From the NCBI RefSeq assembly GCF_030160835.1, contig NZ_BSPC01000052.1, forward strand, positions 1 to 64,000: a stretch of 64,000 bases of DNA, read 5' to 3'. Positions 17,275-25,998 of this stretch are shown one piece after another. This DNA comes from Labrys miyagiensis (GTDB taxonomy: Bacteria; Pseudomonadota; Alphaproteobacteria; Rhizobiales; Labraceae). Position numbers and translations under genes: made by a program. Each line of letters begins with the position of its first letter. The first letter of the stretch is position 1. The notes under the pieces are model-generated. The model did not search any database. It worked only from the letters and a program-made list of their open reading frames with translations, and was not told where the DNA came from.

Positions 17275-17976
17275 GTGCCCAACGAACACCAGCTCGTCGT
17301 ACTCTTCGATGTCGACAACACCCTGCTCGACAATGATCGCTTCGGCGACGACCTCATGGACAAGCTTGAAAGCCTGTTCGGGGCCGAACAGCGGGCCCGT
17401 TATCGCAAGCTTTATGAGAAGATCCGCGACGAGCATGGCTATGCCGATTATCTCGGCGCCCTGCAGTTCTTCCGTGCCGGACTGGATGACGATCCCAAGC
17501 TCCTGCAGATGTCGAGCTTCATGCTCGAATATCCCTTTGCCGAGCGGGTCTTCCCGGGCGCGCTCGAGGCGATCGCCCAGCTCAAGGCCTTCGCCACCCC
17601 GGCCGTGCTCTCGGACGGCGACGTGGTCTTCCAGCCGCGCAAGGTGCAGCACGCCGGCATCTGGGATGCCATGGACGGCAATGTGATGATCTATCTGCAC
17701 AAGGAGCTGGTGCTCGACGCCGTGCAGCGTCGCTACCCGGCCGATCACTACGCCATGGTCGACGACAAGCCCCGCCTGCTCGCCAAGATGAAGAAGGTGA
17801 TGGGCGACAAGCTCACCACCATCTATGTCCGCCAGGGCCACTACTCGGCGGAGGCCGAGGCCGAGGGCAAGGTGATCGATCCCAAGCCGGACGTCACCAT
17901 CAACCGCATCGCCGAGCTGCTGACGCTCGACCGCAGCGCCTTTTACGGCGTGCAGACGCTGAGCAAGGCGGGGTAG
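17275..17976 (+). CDS. HAD-superfamily hydrolase
   Basis: A 233-residue cytosolic phosphatase-like protein with the HAD nucleophile motif FDVDNTLLDND (residues about 10-20), a SDGD motif II, a conserved lysine in HKELVLDAV, and VDDKPRL as the acidic motif IV. The cap is a small helical C1 type. The start is GTG, supported by AGGGAGG about 7 nt upstream. Substrate unknown. Confidence 0.8.
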   Translation: MPNEHQLVVLFDVDNTLLDNDRFGDDLMDKLESLFGAEQRARYRKLYEKIRDEHGYADYLGALQFFRAGLDDDPKLLQMSSFMLEYPFAERVFPGALEAIAQLKAFATPAVLSDGDVVFQPRKVQHAGIWDAMDGNVMIYLHKELVLDAVQRRYPADHYAMVDDKPRLLAKMKKVMGDKLTTIYVRQGHYSAEAEAEGKVIDPKPDVTINRIAELLTLDRSAFYGVQTLSKAG

Positions 17977-18033
17977 GGTGGTGCAGCGATGAGGGACGCG
18001 CCTCGCGGAGAAGGCTTCGCGTCGCTCAGGCTC

Positions 18034-18660
18034 CTATTTGACCAACTCCAGGATCTCCAGATCGCTGCAGCAGGTCTTCGGCATCTCAAGGCGCAGGCGC
18101 TTGGTGCCGACCTTGAAGAGGTAGGCCACCACATTCCTGTCCGTAGCATAGCCATAGGGCACTTGCGGATCTTCGGCGAGATCGGTGCCGCCCAGGAAGG
18201 CGTAGCGATCGTCGCGCACGCGGTAGAGGAAGCCGCTCACGCGCTGCGAGCCGTTGAGCTTCTCGAAGAAGAGCTTGCCGTCCTTCTTGTGAATGGCGCA
18301 TTTGAAATAGGTATAGATATAGGCCCCGCCCTTGTGGTCGCTGGCCTGGGAACCGTCCGAAAGCTGCGCGCTGCGGCAGCGCCAATTGCCGATGAGGTCG
18401 CTCTCGCTGGTGATGGCGACGGGCTCGCCCAAGACGATCTTCTGCAGCGCCACGCCGTCATCGCCCGTGGTGCCGGCGAGGGCCGCGGCGATGGTGCGCT
18501 GGCGGGTGGCGTCGAAATCCAGGAAACGCGCATGATCGGCATCCTCGATCTTGACCGGGATCCGCGGCGTCGGGTCGAAACCCGCGGCGCCGGCCGCCGA
18601 GGCGAGGCCGGGAATGGCGAGCCAGGCAAGCGTGGCGGCAATCCGCAAATCGATTCTCAT
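18034..18660 (-). CDS. DUF4893 domain secreted protein
   Basis: A 208-residue exported protein with signal peptide MRIDLRIAATLAWLAIPGLASA. The body matches the DUF4893 pattern: IGNWRCRSAQL, FKCAIHKKDGKLFFEKLNGSQR, FLGGTDL, YGYATDRNVVAYL and DLEILEL near the end. The ATG at 18660 has an AGAGGAAGA ribosome site; a GTG at 18678 is less likely. The molecular function of the family is unknown. Confidence 0.8.
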   Translation of the reverse strand: MRIDLRIAATLAWLAIPGLASAAGAAGFDPTPRIPVKIEDADHARFLDFDATRQRTIAAALAGTTGDDGVALQKIVLGEPVAITSESDLIGNWRCRSAQLSDGSQASDHKGGAYIYTYFKCAIHKKDGKLFFEKLNGSQRVSGFLYRVRDDRYAFLGGTDLAEDPQVPYGYATDRNVVAYLFKVGTKRLRLEMPKTCCSDLEILELVK

Positions 18661-18824
18661 GGCAGTCTTCCTCTTCACGATGGCGATCTTTTGCCTGCCC
18701 CGGATCTGCCAGGCAAGGGCCTGCCGCTGTCATGGGTCAACGCGCCTGGCTCAATGGGGTTTGTAAGTCCCGCTGGCACGCGATAGAACCGGCGCCGCGG
18801 CACGCCTTGTCGAAACCGGAATCC

Positions 18825-19667
18825 ATGAGTCTGCGCCTTCCCCTTGTCCTGGCCCTGGCGATCTGCTTGTGCCTTCTCCTCGTGCCGGGAAAGGCCCAGG
18901 CGCAACAGGAGACCTTCGACCAGGCGATCTGCAGGCTGATCGAGACGGCGGCGGCGGCCAGATCCATCCCGCCGGAGATGTTCACCCGGCTGATCTGGCG
19001 CGAGAGCAGCTTCCGGCCGCATGTCATCAGTGGAGCGGGGGCGCAGGGCATCGCACAGTTCATGCCCGGCACGGCGGAGGAGTGGAACCTCGACGACCCG
19101 TTCGACCCCGAAAAGGCGATTCCGGCTTCCGCTGCCTATCTCACGGCAATGAAGGACCAGTTCGGCAATTGGGGCCTGGCGCTCGCCGCCTATAATGCCG
19201 GTCCGAAGCGACTACAGGACTGGTTCGACAAGGGCCGCTTCCTGCCGCCGGAAACGGAGGATTATGTCCGCTTCATTACCCATCGCAGTGTCTATGACTG
19301 GGCCTCGCTCGAGGGGCTGAAACGCGAGCCGGAGCCGCCGAAGGACCAGGGCTGCCTTGCCATCGTCACCGCCATTCGCAAGACGGCGCCGCAGGAGTTG
19401 ATTGAGGGGCCCTATGCCCCCTTCGGCGTGCAGCTTTCCGGCAATTTCTCCAAGAGCCGGGCCATCGCCTCCTATGAGCGGGTGGCGGCGCGCTTTCCCG
19501 CCATCCTCGGCGGCAGGGACACGCTGATCATCGGCACGCGCATGGCCGGCCGCGGCCGGCGGGCCTTCTATCGCGTGCGTCTGCCGGCCAAGACCATGCG
19601 CGAGGCAAGTCTCCTGTGCGACAGGCTGCATCAGGCGGGCGGGGCCTGCGTGGTGCTGCGAAATTAG
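18825..19667 (+). CDS. Lytic transglycosylase, SLT (GH23) type with SPOR-like C-terminus
   Basis: A 280-residue exported murein hydrolase. After a signal peptide (LALAICLCLLLVPGKAQAQ), the SLT domain spans about residues 35-150. It has the catalytic glutamate in LIWRESSF, then GAQGIAQFMPGTA, NLDDPFDPEKAI and the AAYNAGP motif. Residues about 200-280 resemble a SPOR domain, which recognises denuded septal glycan, ending GGACVVLRN. It probably acts in cell-wall turnover or division. A hairpin terminator follows. Confidence 0.85.
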   Translation: MSLRLPLVLALAICLCLLLVPGKAQAQQETFDQAICRLIETAAAARSIPPEMFTRLIWRESSFRPHVISGAGAQGIAQFMPGTAEEWNLDDPFDPEKAIPASAAYLTAMKDQFGNWGLALAAYNAGPKRLQDWFDKGRFLPPETEDYVRFITHRSVYDWASLEGLKREPEPPKDQGCLAIVTAIRKTAPQELIEGPYAPFGVQLSGNFSKSRAIASYERVAARFPAILGGRDTLIIGTRMAGRGRRAFYRVRLPAKTMREASLLCDRLHQAGGACVVLRN

Positions 19668-19676
19668 CACGAAAAA

Positions 19677-19701
19677 TGCCGGGTGCGAGAGGCACCCGGC
19701 A
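19677..19701 (+). terminator. Stem-loop after the SLT transglycosylase gene
   Basis: TGCCGGGTGC - GAGAG - GCACCCGGCA is a perfect 10-bp GC-rich stem with a 5-nt loop starting 9 bases after the stop codon. No strong T-run follows, but placement suggests transcription termination. Confidence 0.55.
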
Positions 19702-19917
19702 GTCGGGGTCGTAGAACGATAGCCGGTTAAGGCCAGGAAAACCACGAGTGCGTCAACAGCTCGAAGTCGACAGGGCTGCAGGGGAGAGCAAGCCCCGACG
19801 GACGCCAGGAACGGCTTCGTGGCATCCGATCGAGGTGACAACAGGCGTCGGGCAGCTTTGTTCCAGCGCGTTTTCACTTTTTTATTGGGGCATGGCGGCT
19901 GTCAAAGACGAGGCCGA

Positions 19918-19997
19918 TTCCTGGGACCGCAGGCGTCCCGCCTGCTCTTGGAAACGATACGGTTTAAGAGCAGGCGGGACGCCTGCGGTCCCAGGAA
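19918..19997. repeat. Perfect 32-bp inverted repeat (MITE-like palindromic element)
   Basis: Two 32-nt arms (19918-19949 and 19966-19997) are exact reverse complements around a 16-nt loop (19950-19965). Each arm contains GGGACCGCAGGCGTCCCGCC. An extruded or transcribed form would be a very stable hairpin. Similar GGGACGCC/GGCGTCCC palindromes recur in many bacterial genomes; here only one copy is seen. The surrounding 19,700-20,100 region has no gene I can support. Confidence 0.8.
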
Positions 19998-20102
19998 CGC
20001 TTCCTTCGACTTCGCCCTACTATGGAACATACAGCGAACAAAAGACTCGACAGCCTCGTCCGCCGACCTTAGCTTTCGGCCGGTGAAACGCGGGAGGAAT
20101 CG

Positions 20103-20369
20103 ATGGCGGCGCAGGCGAGGGTGAGCGAGTTCAAGACCACGGCCGAGCTCGAGGAAAGCGTCGATGAGGCCATCGCCGAATGTGGTGGCGATCCCCGCGC
20201 CGCCGTGCGCACGCTGCTGGTCGCCAACACCCATGCCATGGCCGAGATCGCGGTGATCGAGGCGGAGATGGCCAAGCTGCTCGCCGACGTCTCGCGGGGC
20301 TATTCTCGCGGCAATTGGGAATGGCTTCTGGAGCGGGCCGAAGTGCCGATTCCCTATTCGCGCGGTTGA
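20103..20369 (+). CDS. Hypothetical conserved-looking small protein
   Basis: An 88-residue soluble helical protein (KTTAELEESVDEAIAECGGDPRAAVRTLLVAN, then an alanine/glutamate helix and NWEWLLERAEVP). A CGGGAGGA ribosome site precedes the ATG and a terminator hairpin follows, so it looks like a real single-gene unit. Family not recognised. Confidence 0.65.
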   Translation: MAAQARVSEFKTTAELEESVDEAIAECGGDPRAAVRTLLVANTHAMAEIAVIEAEMAKLLADVSRGYSRGNWEWLLERAEVPIPYSRG

Positions 20370-20393
20370 TCCGCTCAAATTGTCGGGCAAAGA

Positions 20394-20415
20394 AAAGCCC
20401 GCTTGCGCGGGCTTT
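20394..20415 (+). terminator. Rho-independent-type hairpin
   Basis: AAAGCCCGC-TTGC-GCGGGCTTT is a perfect 9-bp stem with a 4-nt loop, with A-run before and T-run inside the stem end. It lies 24 bp after the small gene, the typical form of an intrinsic terminator. Confidence 0.75.
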
Positions 20416-20587
20416 GGGAGGTTCGACGAGAGACGAGCCGGGAAAACGCGAACGACACGTTGGGAGGGTCTGTTCGGAGAGACCGCGCCGCTCGCAAAGA
20501 GAGATTAGCCGGGGTACAAATTTTCTGCACACCGTCAAATTTGCCGGTAGTCCACTGACTGCTATGGGGGCAACTGCGTTCGCGGCA

Positions 20588-20863
20588 TCATCCGCCTGCC
20601 TCGGCGGCAGGCTTGTTGCCATCGATGACGGGCATGCCCGCCTCGGCCGTGGCGGCGATGAAGGCGGCTCTGGCATCTTCCGGCGTGCGCAGGCCGGCGA
20701 GGACGTCGAGGCAGATCTTGCGGGCCTCGATATAATGCGGTCCGCCTTCCACCGGCCAGCGGTTCAACAGATAATGCGAGGCCTCGTCCGTGCTGGCGAC
20801 CACCCGGCAGGTCCCGGGGCAAGCCTCGAACATGACGGGCTTCGACCAGGCTTTATTCTCCAT
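20588..20863 (-). CDS. DUF982 domain protein
   Basis: A 91-residue protein of the DUF982 family, abundant in Rhizobiales. It shows the WSKPV...V opening, STDEASHYLLNRWP, ARKICLDVLAGLRTPEDARAAFI and EAGMPV. A GGGAGGT ribosome site lies 7 nt before the ATG. No function is established for the family. Confidence 0.85.
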   Translation of the reverse strand: MENKAWSKPVMFEACPGTCRVVASTDEASHYLLNRWPVEGGPHYIEARKICLDVLAGLRTPEDARAAFIAATAEAGMPVIDGNKPAAEAGG

Positions 20864-21029
20864 GGCATACCTCCCGCAGCCGTAACGGCCGGGATACGGC
20901 GGCGGTTCCCTCGCGGCGGCCGTTGCGCCGCCGGCGGGCGTGTCGTTCCGCCTCGCTTGCCGGGCACGCCGGTGGCCTCTATGACGGTGGCCTGGCTGGG
21001 CCTGTCCCTTTTTCCCGTGATATCGATCA

Positions 21030-21533
21030 ATGAGTTATCTCGACAATTTCATTACCCGCATGATGGCGCAGCGCACCTGCATCGACCTCTCCCGCGATCT
21101 GATCCGGGATGTCGAGGGGCCCATCCTCGAATTCGGGCTCGGGCATGGGCGCACCTATGACCACATCCTGCAGACATTTCCGGACCGGGACGTCTATGTC
21201 TTCGAGAAGGTCGTCAGCCCCAATGTCTTCGTCCGCCCGCCCGAAGCGCTCCTGTTCGAGGGCGACATCCATGAGACCGTGAAGACGGCGGCCGCACGCC
21301 TGCCGCGCAAGGCGGCGATGGCCCATTCCGATCTCGGCCTTAGGGATCGCGACGGCGCCGTGCCGATCGTCGCGAGCATCATCGAATATTTGCCCGGCCT
21401 GATCGCCCCCGGCGGCCTCTATATCAGCAACACCGACATTTCCCTGGTGCACGGCAAAGTGCCGCCGGCCTACACGGAACTCGATACCCCCGAGGTTCCC
21501 AAGGGGCGCTATTTCATCTACCGGCTGGCCTGA
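21030..21533 (+). CDS. Small class I SAM-dependent methyltransferase-like protein
   Basis: A 167-residue protein with the SAM-binding motif I GPILEFGLGHGRTYDHIL, an acidic end of strand 2 (VYVFEKVV) and a GGLYISNTDIS strand region. It belongs to the short methyltransferase-like family without an evident substrate domain. The substrate is unknown. The gene stands alone. Confidence 0.7.
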   Translation: MSYLDNFITRMMAQRTCIDLSRDLIRDVEGPILEFGLGHGRTYDHILQTFPDRDVYVFEKVVSPNVFVRPPEALLFEGDIHETVKTAAARLPRKAAMAHSDLGLRDRDGAVPIVASIIEYLPGLIAPGGLYISNTDISLVHGKVPPAYTELDTPEVPKGRYFIYRLA

Positions 21534-21655
21534 GATACCGCGCGAGCCAATTTCCCGCCTGCCGGAGCGGCATGGAGAACATTTTCATATCATATCGGCC
21601 TTTACTTTAGTACATCACCTAGAGTAAGAGGAGGCGTGCGATGTGAGACCTCTCC

Positions 21656-21919
21656 GTGATTTTGATTGCGAATATCCTGTTCGATGCGGGCTGTGCCGCC
21701 CTGTGCGCCTATGTTGCCGTCAGGTGGGGATCCTTGTTCTGGGTCCTCTTCTGGCCAAGTTTCGCTATCTTCTTTTTCATCTCGCCCCTGCTGGTGGCGA
21801 TGGGCCTCGTCGTGGCCCTGTTGATCCGCTTCGATCGCCCGGTGCTGGAGGAGCGCTATCTTCGTCGCTCAGGCGAGATCCACGGCCGTGCCTGCGAGCA
21901 AGTACCGCAAGCAGGATAG
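21656..21919 (+). CDS. Small membrane protein; natural-looking start codon is followed by TGA
   Basis: An 87-residue frame with two or three hydrophobic spans (ILIANILFDAGCAALCAYVAV; LFWVLFWPSFAIFFFISPLL; VAMGLVVALLI) and a charged C-terminus. The best ribosome site (AAGAGGAGG) points to an ATG at 21641 in this same frame, but codon two is TGA. As drawn, translation would start at GTG 21656. Either the gene is knocked out at codon 2 or the GTG is used. Confidence 0.5.
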   Translation: MILIANILFDAGCAALCAYVAVRWGSLFWVLFWPSFAIFFFISPLLVAMGLVVALLIRFDRPVLEERYLRRSGEIHGRACEQVPQAG

Positions 21920-22048
21920 TGCGGCATGCCCTCGTTGCGAGGCACCGGCCGGTTACCAGCCGCTGATTGCCGATGACGAGGCACTCACCTTTCAAATTCA
22001 GGCAAACCCCTGGCTACCAGGCGTAAGGTCGGCTTCCTCCGGAATGAA

Positions 22049-23074
22049 TTATGCCACCTGCGGCCGCCAGGCGATGACGCCTTCCGTCCGCGCCCGCACG
22101 GCTGGCGAGGCGAGGCAGGTGGCGACGCCCTCATAGCCCGGTGCCCCCGGATAGGGCGCCACCAGCATCGGCGGGCTGTGGTTGGCGGGGCAGAACAGAA
22201 GGGCCTCGTCCGGGCCGAGGACGGCAAGGTCGAGGATCGCGGAGGAGCGTGTAAGCAGGAAGAGCGGCCGACCGGCCGGACCGCGGCGGCGCAGCATGGC
22301 GATCACGGCCTCCTGCGTCGCCTGGTCCAGCCCCTGCTCGATCATGTCGACCACCAGCACTGCCGGCCCCTCTGCTTCGAGGCCGCCGAGGAGGACGGTG
22401 AGGGCGTCGCTCGCCGTGGCGCCGTCCTCGGTCAGCCAGGCGAGCCTTTCGTCCACCGCCGCCTTCAGGACCGGGTCCGCCGCGACCTTCGCCACGCTGC
22501 TTTCCGCCAGCCGGTCGAGGCCGAGGAAAGCGGCCCCGGGTACGGTTTCGGCTAGGCGCTGTGCCAGCCGCGTCTTGCCGCTGCCAAGCGGGCCGATGAT
22601 GTAGGTGAGGGGCCTGATGGCAGAGAGTTCGAGGCGTTCGCCGCCCCAGGGCCAGGGCAGGTCGAAGGCAATGCCGGGGGCCGTGCCGGAACCGAGTGCG
22701 CCGGCAAGCTCTCTGGCCGTGGGCGCATGGCCGCGGGCGAGATCGTCCCTGAGGCCGCGCACCCTGGCCAGCGTATCGGCCAAGTGCCGAAGGCGGGCTT
22801 CGAGGGCCGCCTGATGCGACGCGAGAGCCGGTCCGAGGCCCCTTGCCTCGCCCTTCAGCACGCGTCCGATCTGGGCAAGGCTGAAGCCGAGGGCGCGCAG
22901 CGCCGCGATCTCGGCCGCGCGCGCCATCTCGCCGGGGCCATAGGCCCGCCACCCGGCGGCGCTCCGCACCGGCGCGAGCAGGCCGCGCTGCTCATAGAGC
23001 CGCAGCGCCTTGGCGGACACACCGAGCTGGCGGGCCGCCTCGGATGCATTGAGAAACTCGGCAGACCTGACCAC
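22049..23074 (-). CDS. MerR-family regulator fused to a P-loop NTPase-like domain
   Basis: A 341-residue protein. Residues about 8-75 are a MerR helix-turn-helix (ASEAARQLGVSAKALRLYEQRGLL, ALGFSLAQIG), followed by a coiled coil (about 80-115). The C-terminal half is a compact P-loop domain with Walker A GPLGSGKT (161-168) and a Walker B-like AVLVVDM (238-243) ahead of a segment ending LFLLTRSSAILDL. Classical MerR proteins have a small effector domain here, so an ATP-dependent switch is inferred. The start is GTG with a strong GGAGGGAGG site. Targets are unknown. Confidence 0.75.
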   Translation of the reverse strand: MVRSAEFLNASEAARQLGVSAKALRLYEQRGLLAPVRSAAGWRAYGPGEMARAAEIAALRALGFSLAQIGRVLKGEARGLGPALASHQAALEARLRHLADTLARVRGLRDDLARGHAPTARELAGALGSGTAPGIAFDLPWPWGGERLELSAIRPLTYIIGPLGSGKTRLAQRLAETVPGAAFLGLDRLAESSVAKVAADPVLKAAVDERLAWLTEDGATASDALTVLLGGLEAEGPAVLVVDMIEQGLDQATQEAVIAMLRRRGPAGRPLFLLTRSSAILDLAVLGPDEALLFCPANHSPPMLVAPYPGAPGYEGVATCLASPAVRARTEGVIAWRPQVA

Positions 23075-23217
23075 GAATCCTCCCTCCTGGTTGACCGCCC
23101 TTCTATCGGGGTGGCCCCAGGGGCCGGGTCAAGCAGGATTGGATTGGCAGTCTCCGACTGCCAATCTTGGATGTCAGCCGTCCGCCACCAAGGAAGACGG
23201 CGAGACCGGCACTCCAC

Positions 23218-23748
23218 TCAGCCCGCCGTGTCGGTCTTCTCCGGTGCGGGCTGTGGTGCGGCAGCGTGGCCGGCTAGGGCGTCGCGCAGCTTCTGCTCCT
23301 GCTCGTGGTCGAAGGATGTGCGCATCACCGTGCCGCCGACGCCTTCGAGATCCGCCAGCACCTTGTCCGCGGTCAGCTTGCGAATCAGCAGGAATAGGCC
23401 GGCGCTGCCGGGCGACAGCGCCCCGGCTGCCTCCTTCATGAACTTGTCGTCGATGCCGGTATCGGTGAGATAGCCGCCAAGCGCGCCGGAGGCGGCGCCG
23501 ATCGCCGTACCCACCAGCGGGGCCATGAAGATCAGGCCGACCAGCGTACCCCAGATCGCACCGGAAGCGGCGCCGGCGGCCGTGGTGTTCACCATCTGGT
23601 TGAGCTTCACCCGGCCTTGCTCGTCCTTGGTCGCGATCACCGCATCGCCCAGTTCGATGAGATATTCCTTCTGCATGCCGAGGATGCGGTCGCGCACCTC
23701 CTCGGCCTTCTGCTCGTTCGGGAAGGCGATAAACACCAGATCGCTCAT
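23218..23748 (-). CDS. DUF1269 domain membrane-associated protein
   Basis: A 176-residue protein starting MSDLVFIAFPNEQKAEEVRDRIL. The central glycine/alanine-rich hydrophobic segment (TTAAGAASGAIWGTLVGLIFMAPLVG...) is the hallmark of DUF1269, followed by DDKFMKEAAGALSPGSAGLFLLIRK. It is probably membrane-associated and stress-related, but the function of the family is not established. The ATG at 23748 has a TTGAGGAGC ribosome site. Confidence 0.82.
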   Translation of the reverse strand: MSDLVFIAFPNEQKAEEVRDRILGMQKEYLIELGDAVIATKDEQGRVKLNQMVNTTAAGAASGAIWGTLVGLIFMAPLVGTAIGAASGALGGYLTDTGIDDKFMKEAAGALSPGSAGLFLLIRKLTADKVLADLEGVGGTVMRTSFDHEQEQKLRDALAGHAAAPQPAPEKTDTAG

Positions 23749-24093
23749 GAGAAGCTCCTCAACGGAAAATATTTGCCGCACCCGGCGGGGCCGACAAGCT
23801 GCACCGTCCACGATAGGATGGCAATGCGAGGCTTTCTTGACGGATCGGCTGCAAACCGCGGCGACGCGTGAAAAGATGGAAGGCCCCGCAATGGTGGAAA
23901 GACGATGATGCGCTGCTTGGCGGCGCCAGCCTCAAGGCTCATGGGCCCGCGATCAACTTTACGGTGAGCCGTAAATTGCACCTGCGAAGTATTGTGTCAC
24001 GCATCACATCTTGAGCTGGGCCAAGTTGAACCGCGGACGGGCCTGCGCTGTTGTGGATGCTGGATGCGTTTTTCTTCGGAGTGTGGTAGCGAT
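23749..24093. other. Intergenic region without recognised features
   Basis: About 345 bases between the divergent DUF1269 and small membrane protein genes. No conserved reading frame or clear terminator was seen; it presumably holds the two promoters. Confidence 0.4.
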
Positions 24094-24291
24094 ATGAAGA
24101 TGAGGCCGCGCCCCTCCATCGCGCTCAATATCCTGACGCTTCTCGTGCTCTCTTCAGCATGGGGATGGGCGATTTATAGTTCCGCAGGCCCGGTTCCCTG
24201 GCTTTGGGTGGGCATTGGCGGTCTCACCGGCTTCTTTTTCGCCCTCTATTGCTGGATCTATATGGAGGACCTGCTGCCGCCCGACAATTAG
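24094..24291 (+). CDS. Small two-span membrane protein
   Basis: A 65-residue protein: a basic start (MKMRPRPSIAL), two hydrophobic spans (NILTLLVLSSAWGWAIY; WVGIGGLTGFFFALYCWIY) and an acidic end MEDLLPPDN. Not recognised. It converges with the next gene with only 22 bp between stops. Confidence 0.5.
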   Translation: MKMRPRPSIALNILTLLVLSSAWGWAIYSSAGPVPWLWVGIGGLTGFFFALYCWIYMEDLLPPDN

Positions 24292-24313
24292 ATCACACAG
24301 GGGAGGGGCCGAT

Positions 24314-24820
24314 CTACCGGAAGCCGACGATCGAGATCGCTCGGTAGGTCGCCAGATACCCGATGATCAGCGCAATGTAGGAAGCCAGCACCAGGGCGAT
24401 CGTCAGGCCCTGGAAGAGGAGCCCGCCGTGGCGCCAGCGGCGATAGGCCGTGCCGTCGGCGATATAGGGCGGCGTCCAGGTCTTTTCGTGCTTCCCGAGG
24501 CTCTGCGTGAAACAGAGTTGGGCGAAATAGGCCGAGCCCGATCCGAGGCAGGCACAGAGCAGCGCCACCACGAAGCGGCTGAGCGGCCAAGGGAACCAGG
24601 CTGCAACGTCGCTGCGGTCATGGGCGACCAGCGCCCCCATGAAGGCGAGCAGGCCTGCCGCCGAGCCGCCGCTGATCAGGGCGGCGGATTTGAGGGCCTC
24701 GACGCCATAGGCGATCATGGTGTCGTTCGTCTCGGCGAGCCATTTGTCACGCGTCTCATGGGCGCGCTCGGCCGCCCGGATTCTGATCTCGAAAGCCTTG
24801 AGATCTTCAGACTGAGCCAT
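24314..24820 (-). CDS. Membrane protein of unknown function
   Basis: A 168-residue protein: a charged helical N-terminus (MAQSEDLKAFEIRIRAAERAHE), then about four hydrophobic spans (ALISGGSAAGLLAFMGALVA; FVVALLCACLGSGSAYFAQL; LLFQGLTIALVLASYIALIIGYLA). The layout suggests an inner-membrane protein with a cytosolic helix. No family recognised. Confidence 0.65.
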   Translation of the reverse strand: MAQSEDLKAFEIRIRAAERAHETRDKWLAETNDTMIAYGVEALKSAALISGGSAAGLLAFMGALVAHDRSDVAAWFPWPLSRFVVALLCACLGSGSAYFAQLCFTQSLGKHEKTWTPPYIADGTAYRRWRHGGLLFQGLTIALVLASYIALIIGYLATYRAISIVGFR

Positions 24821-25007
24821 GCGGTGTCTCCGTCCTTGGTGGAGACCCTTATACCGGCTTTCCGCCGGTGGCGGCTGGACATTGTCTAATTGGCGTTACG
24901 GCAGGCTTGGGAGTGCTGGGGAGGGGGCGTGAATTCGTCAACGTTTCCAGCAATATGGATGAGGGATGGAGATTTGGTTTTCCGTGCCGGACGATGCGCT
25001 CCAACGA

Positions 25008-25205
25008 CTAGCGCCTGCGGGTCTCGATACCTGCTTCGATCGACGCCGCGCTGTGCTCCGCAGCCGTTCTGCGCTCGATCCTCTTGTACCAGCCATGTCC
25101 GACCAGCACGACAAGGCCGATGACGAGATCGGCGAGCAGCATCTGCAGGGCGAAGGTCCACCACTCTTCCGCGGCCGGGCTGAGTATGAAGGTCAGGAAA
25201 GCCAT
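25008..25205 (-). CDS. Small single-span membrane protein (uncertain)
   Basis: A 65-codon frame: MAFLTFILSPAAEEWWTFAL, a hydrophobic span LLADLVIGLVVLVGHGWY, then a basic/charged tail. No good ribosome site is visible. Composition and the span favour a real gene, but it could be spurious. Confidence 0.4.
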   Translation of the reverse strand: MAFLTFILSPAAEEWWTFALQMLLADLVIGLVVLVGHGWYKRIERRTAAEHSAASIEAGIETRRR

Positions 25206-25270
25206 GTATCGGGAACACGCCAGAGCGCCGAGGGTTCCCTTTTTTGCGCTGCCGTGGCTTTGGAAGCTGC

Positions 25271-25453
25271 TTAGCGGCGCCGGCGTATCAGATATTCGCC
25301 GAGCGCGATGATGCCGAGCCAGAGGAAGCCGAGCACCAGCTCGGTCAGGACCGACTGATAACCCAGCTTGCGCAGATAAAGGGTGAACGCAACGTAGAGC
25401 AGCAGGACGAAGCCTATCCAGGCGCCGTGCAACAACCGTTCCTTGCTGAACAT
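25271..25453 (-). CDS. Small two-span membrane protein
   Basis: A 60-residue frame with spans GAWIGFVLLLYVAFTLYL and VLTELVLGFLWLGIIALG and a basic end EYLIRRRR (positive-inside). Same strand as the preceding small membrane gene. Not recognised. Confidence 0.45.
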   Translation of the reverse strand: MFSKERLLHGAWIGFVLLLYVAFTLYLRKLGYQSVLTELVLGFLWLGIIALGEYLIRRRR

Positions 25454-25998
25454 GCTCTACGGTCCTGGCCCTTGGAAAATGCCACTATGGCGTCTGCTGC
25501 AACTATCGCGAATGATTCCACAGACCGCGCAGGCCTGGCAAGGTGCAAGGGGCGCGGCTCCATCGTCTTGAAGCCCCACGCATGGCCACCCCTTTTGCCG
25601 GATCCCCTCATCAAACCAGGACGCGTCGGACTGAATTCATCAACTCCCATTGCTGTTCGATCCGGCTGTCCAGAGGGGTGCCTGACCAGCCGAGCAACCA
25701 AAATGGGGATTGCCCGATCACTCGACGCGACAGACGAGATAGGTTAAGATTTGCTTCAGTGAATAACAATGATCGGTCAAGGCAGATAGCTTCGGACTAC
25801 GGTCCAAAATTGATCAATCGGACCGCGAGCTGATACGTTCTATTGAACGACTTAATAGTTTTTGTGTACCATCCTTTTAAATAAAAACCTGTATATGAAG
25901 GTAGGGGGCCGAAAGACGCTGGCGTAAGACGAGGGGGTTACGGGGCTATCTATCCTGCCCTTTGGAAGCCTTTATTTGGCTCAACAGATGCGTCCGGT
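25454..25998. other. Regulatory region before the response regulator
   Basis: About 545 bases with no convincing gene. The last 200 are AT-rich (for example CTTAATAGTTTTTGTG and TTTTAAATAAAAACC), as expected of a promoter. G-rich motifs lie at 25703-25714 (GGGGATTGCCCG) and 25933-25945 (GGGGGTTACGGGG). Confidence 0.45.
25933..25945 (+). promoter_or_regulatory. G-rich motif GGGGGTTACGGGG before the response regulator
   Basis: The same pattern recurs before tssB (27224-27236, GGGGATTACGGGG) and, slightly altered, before tssA (58598-58609, GGGGGTTGCGGG). It is a candidate binding site of the NarL-type regulator; that assignment is inference. Confidence 0.4.
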
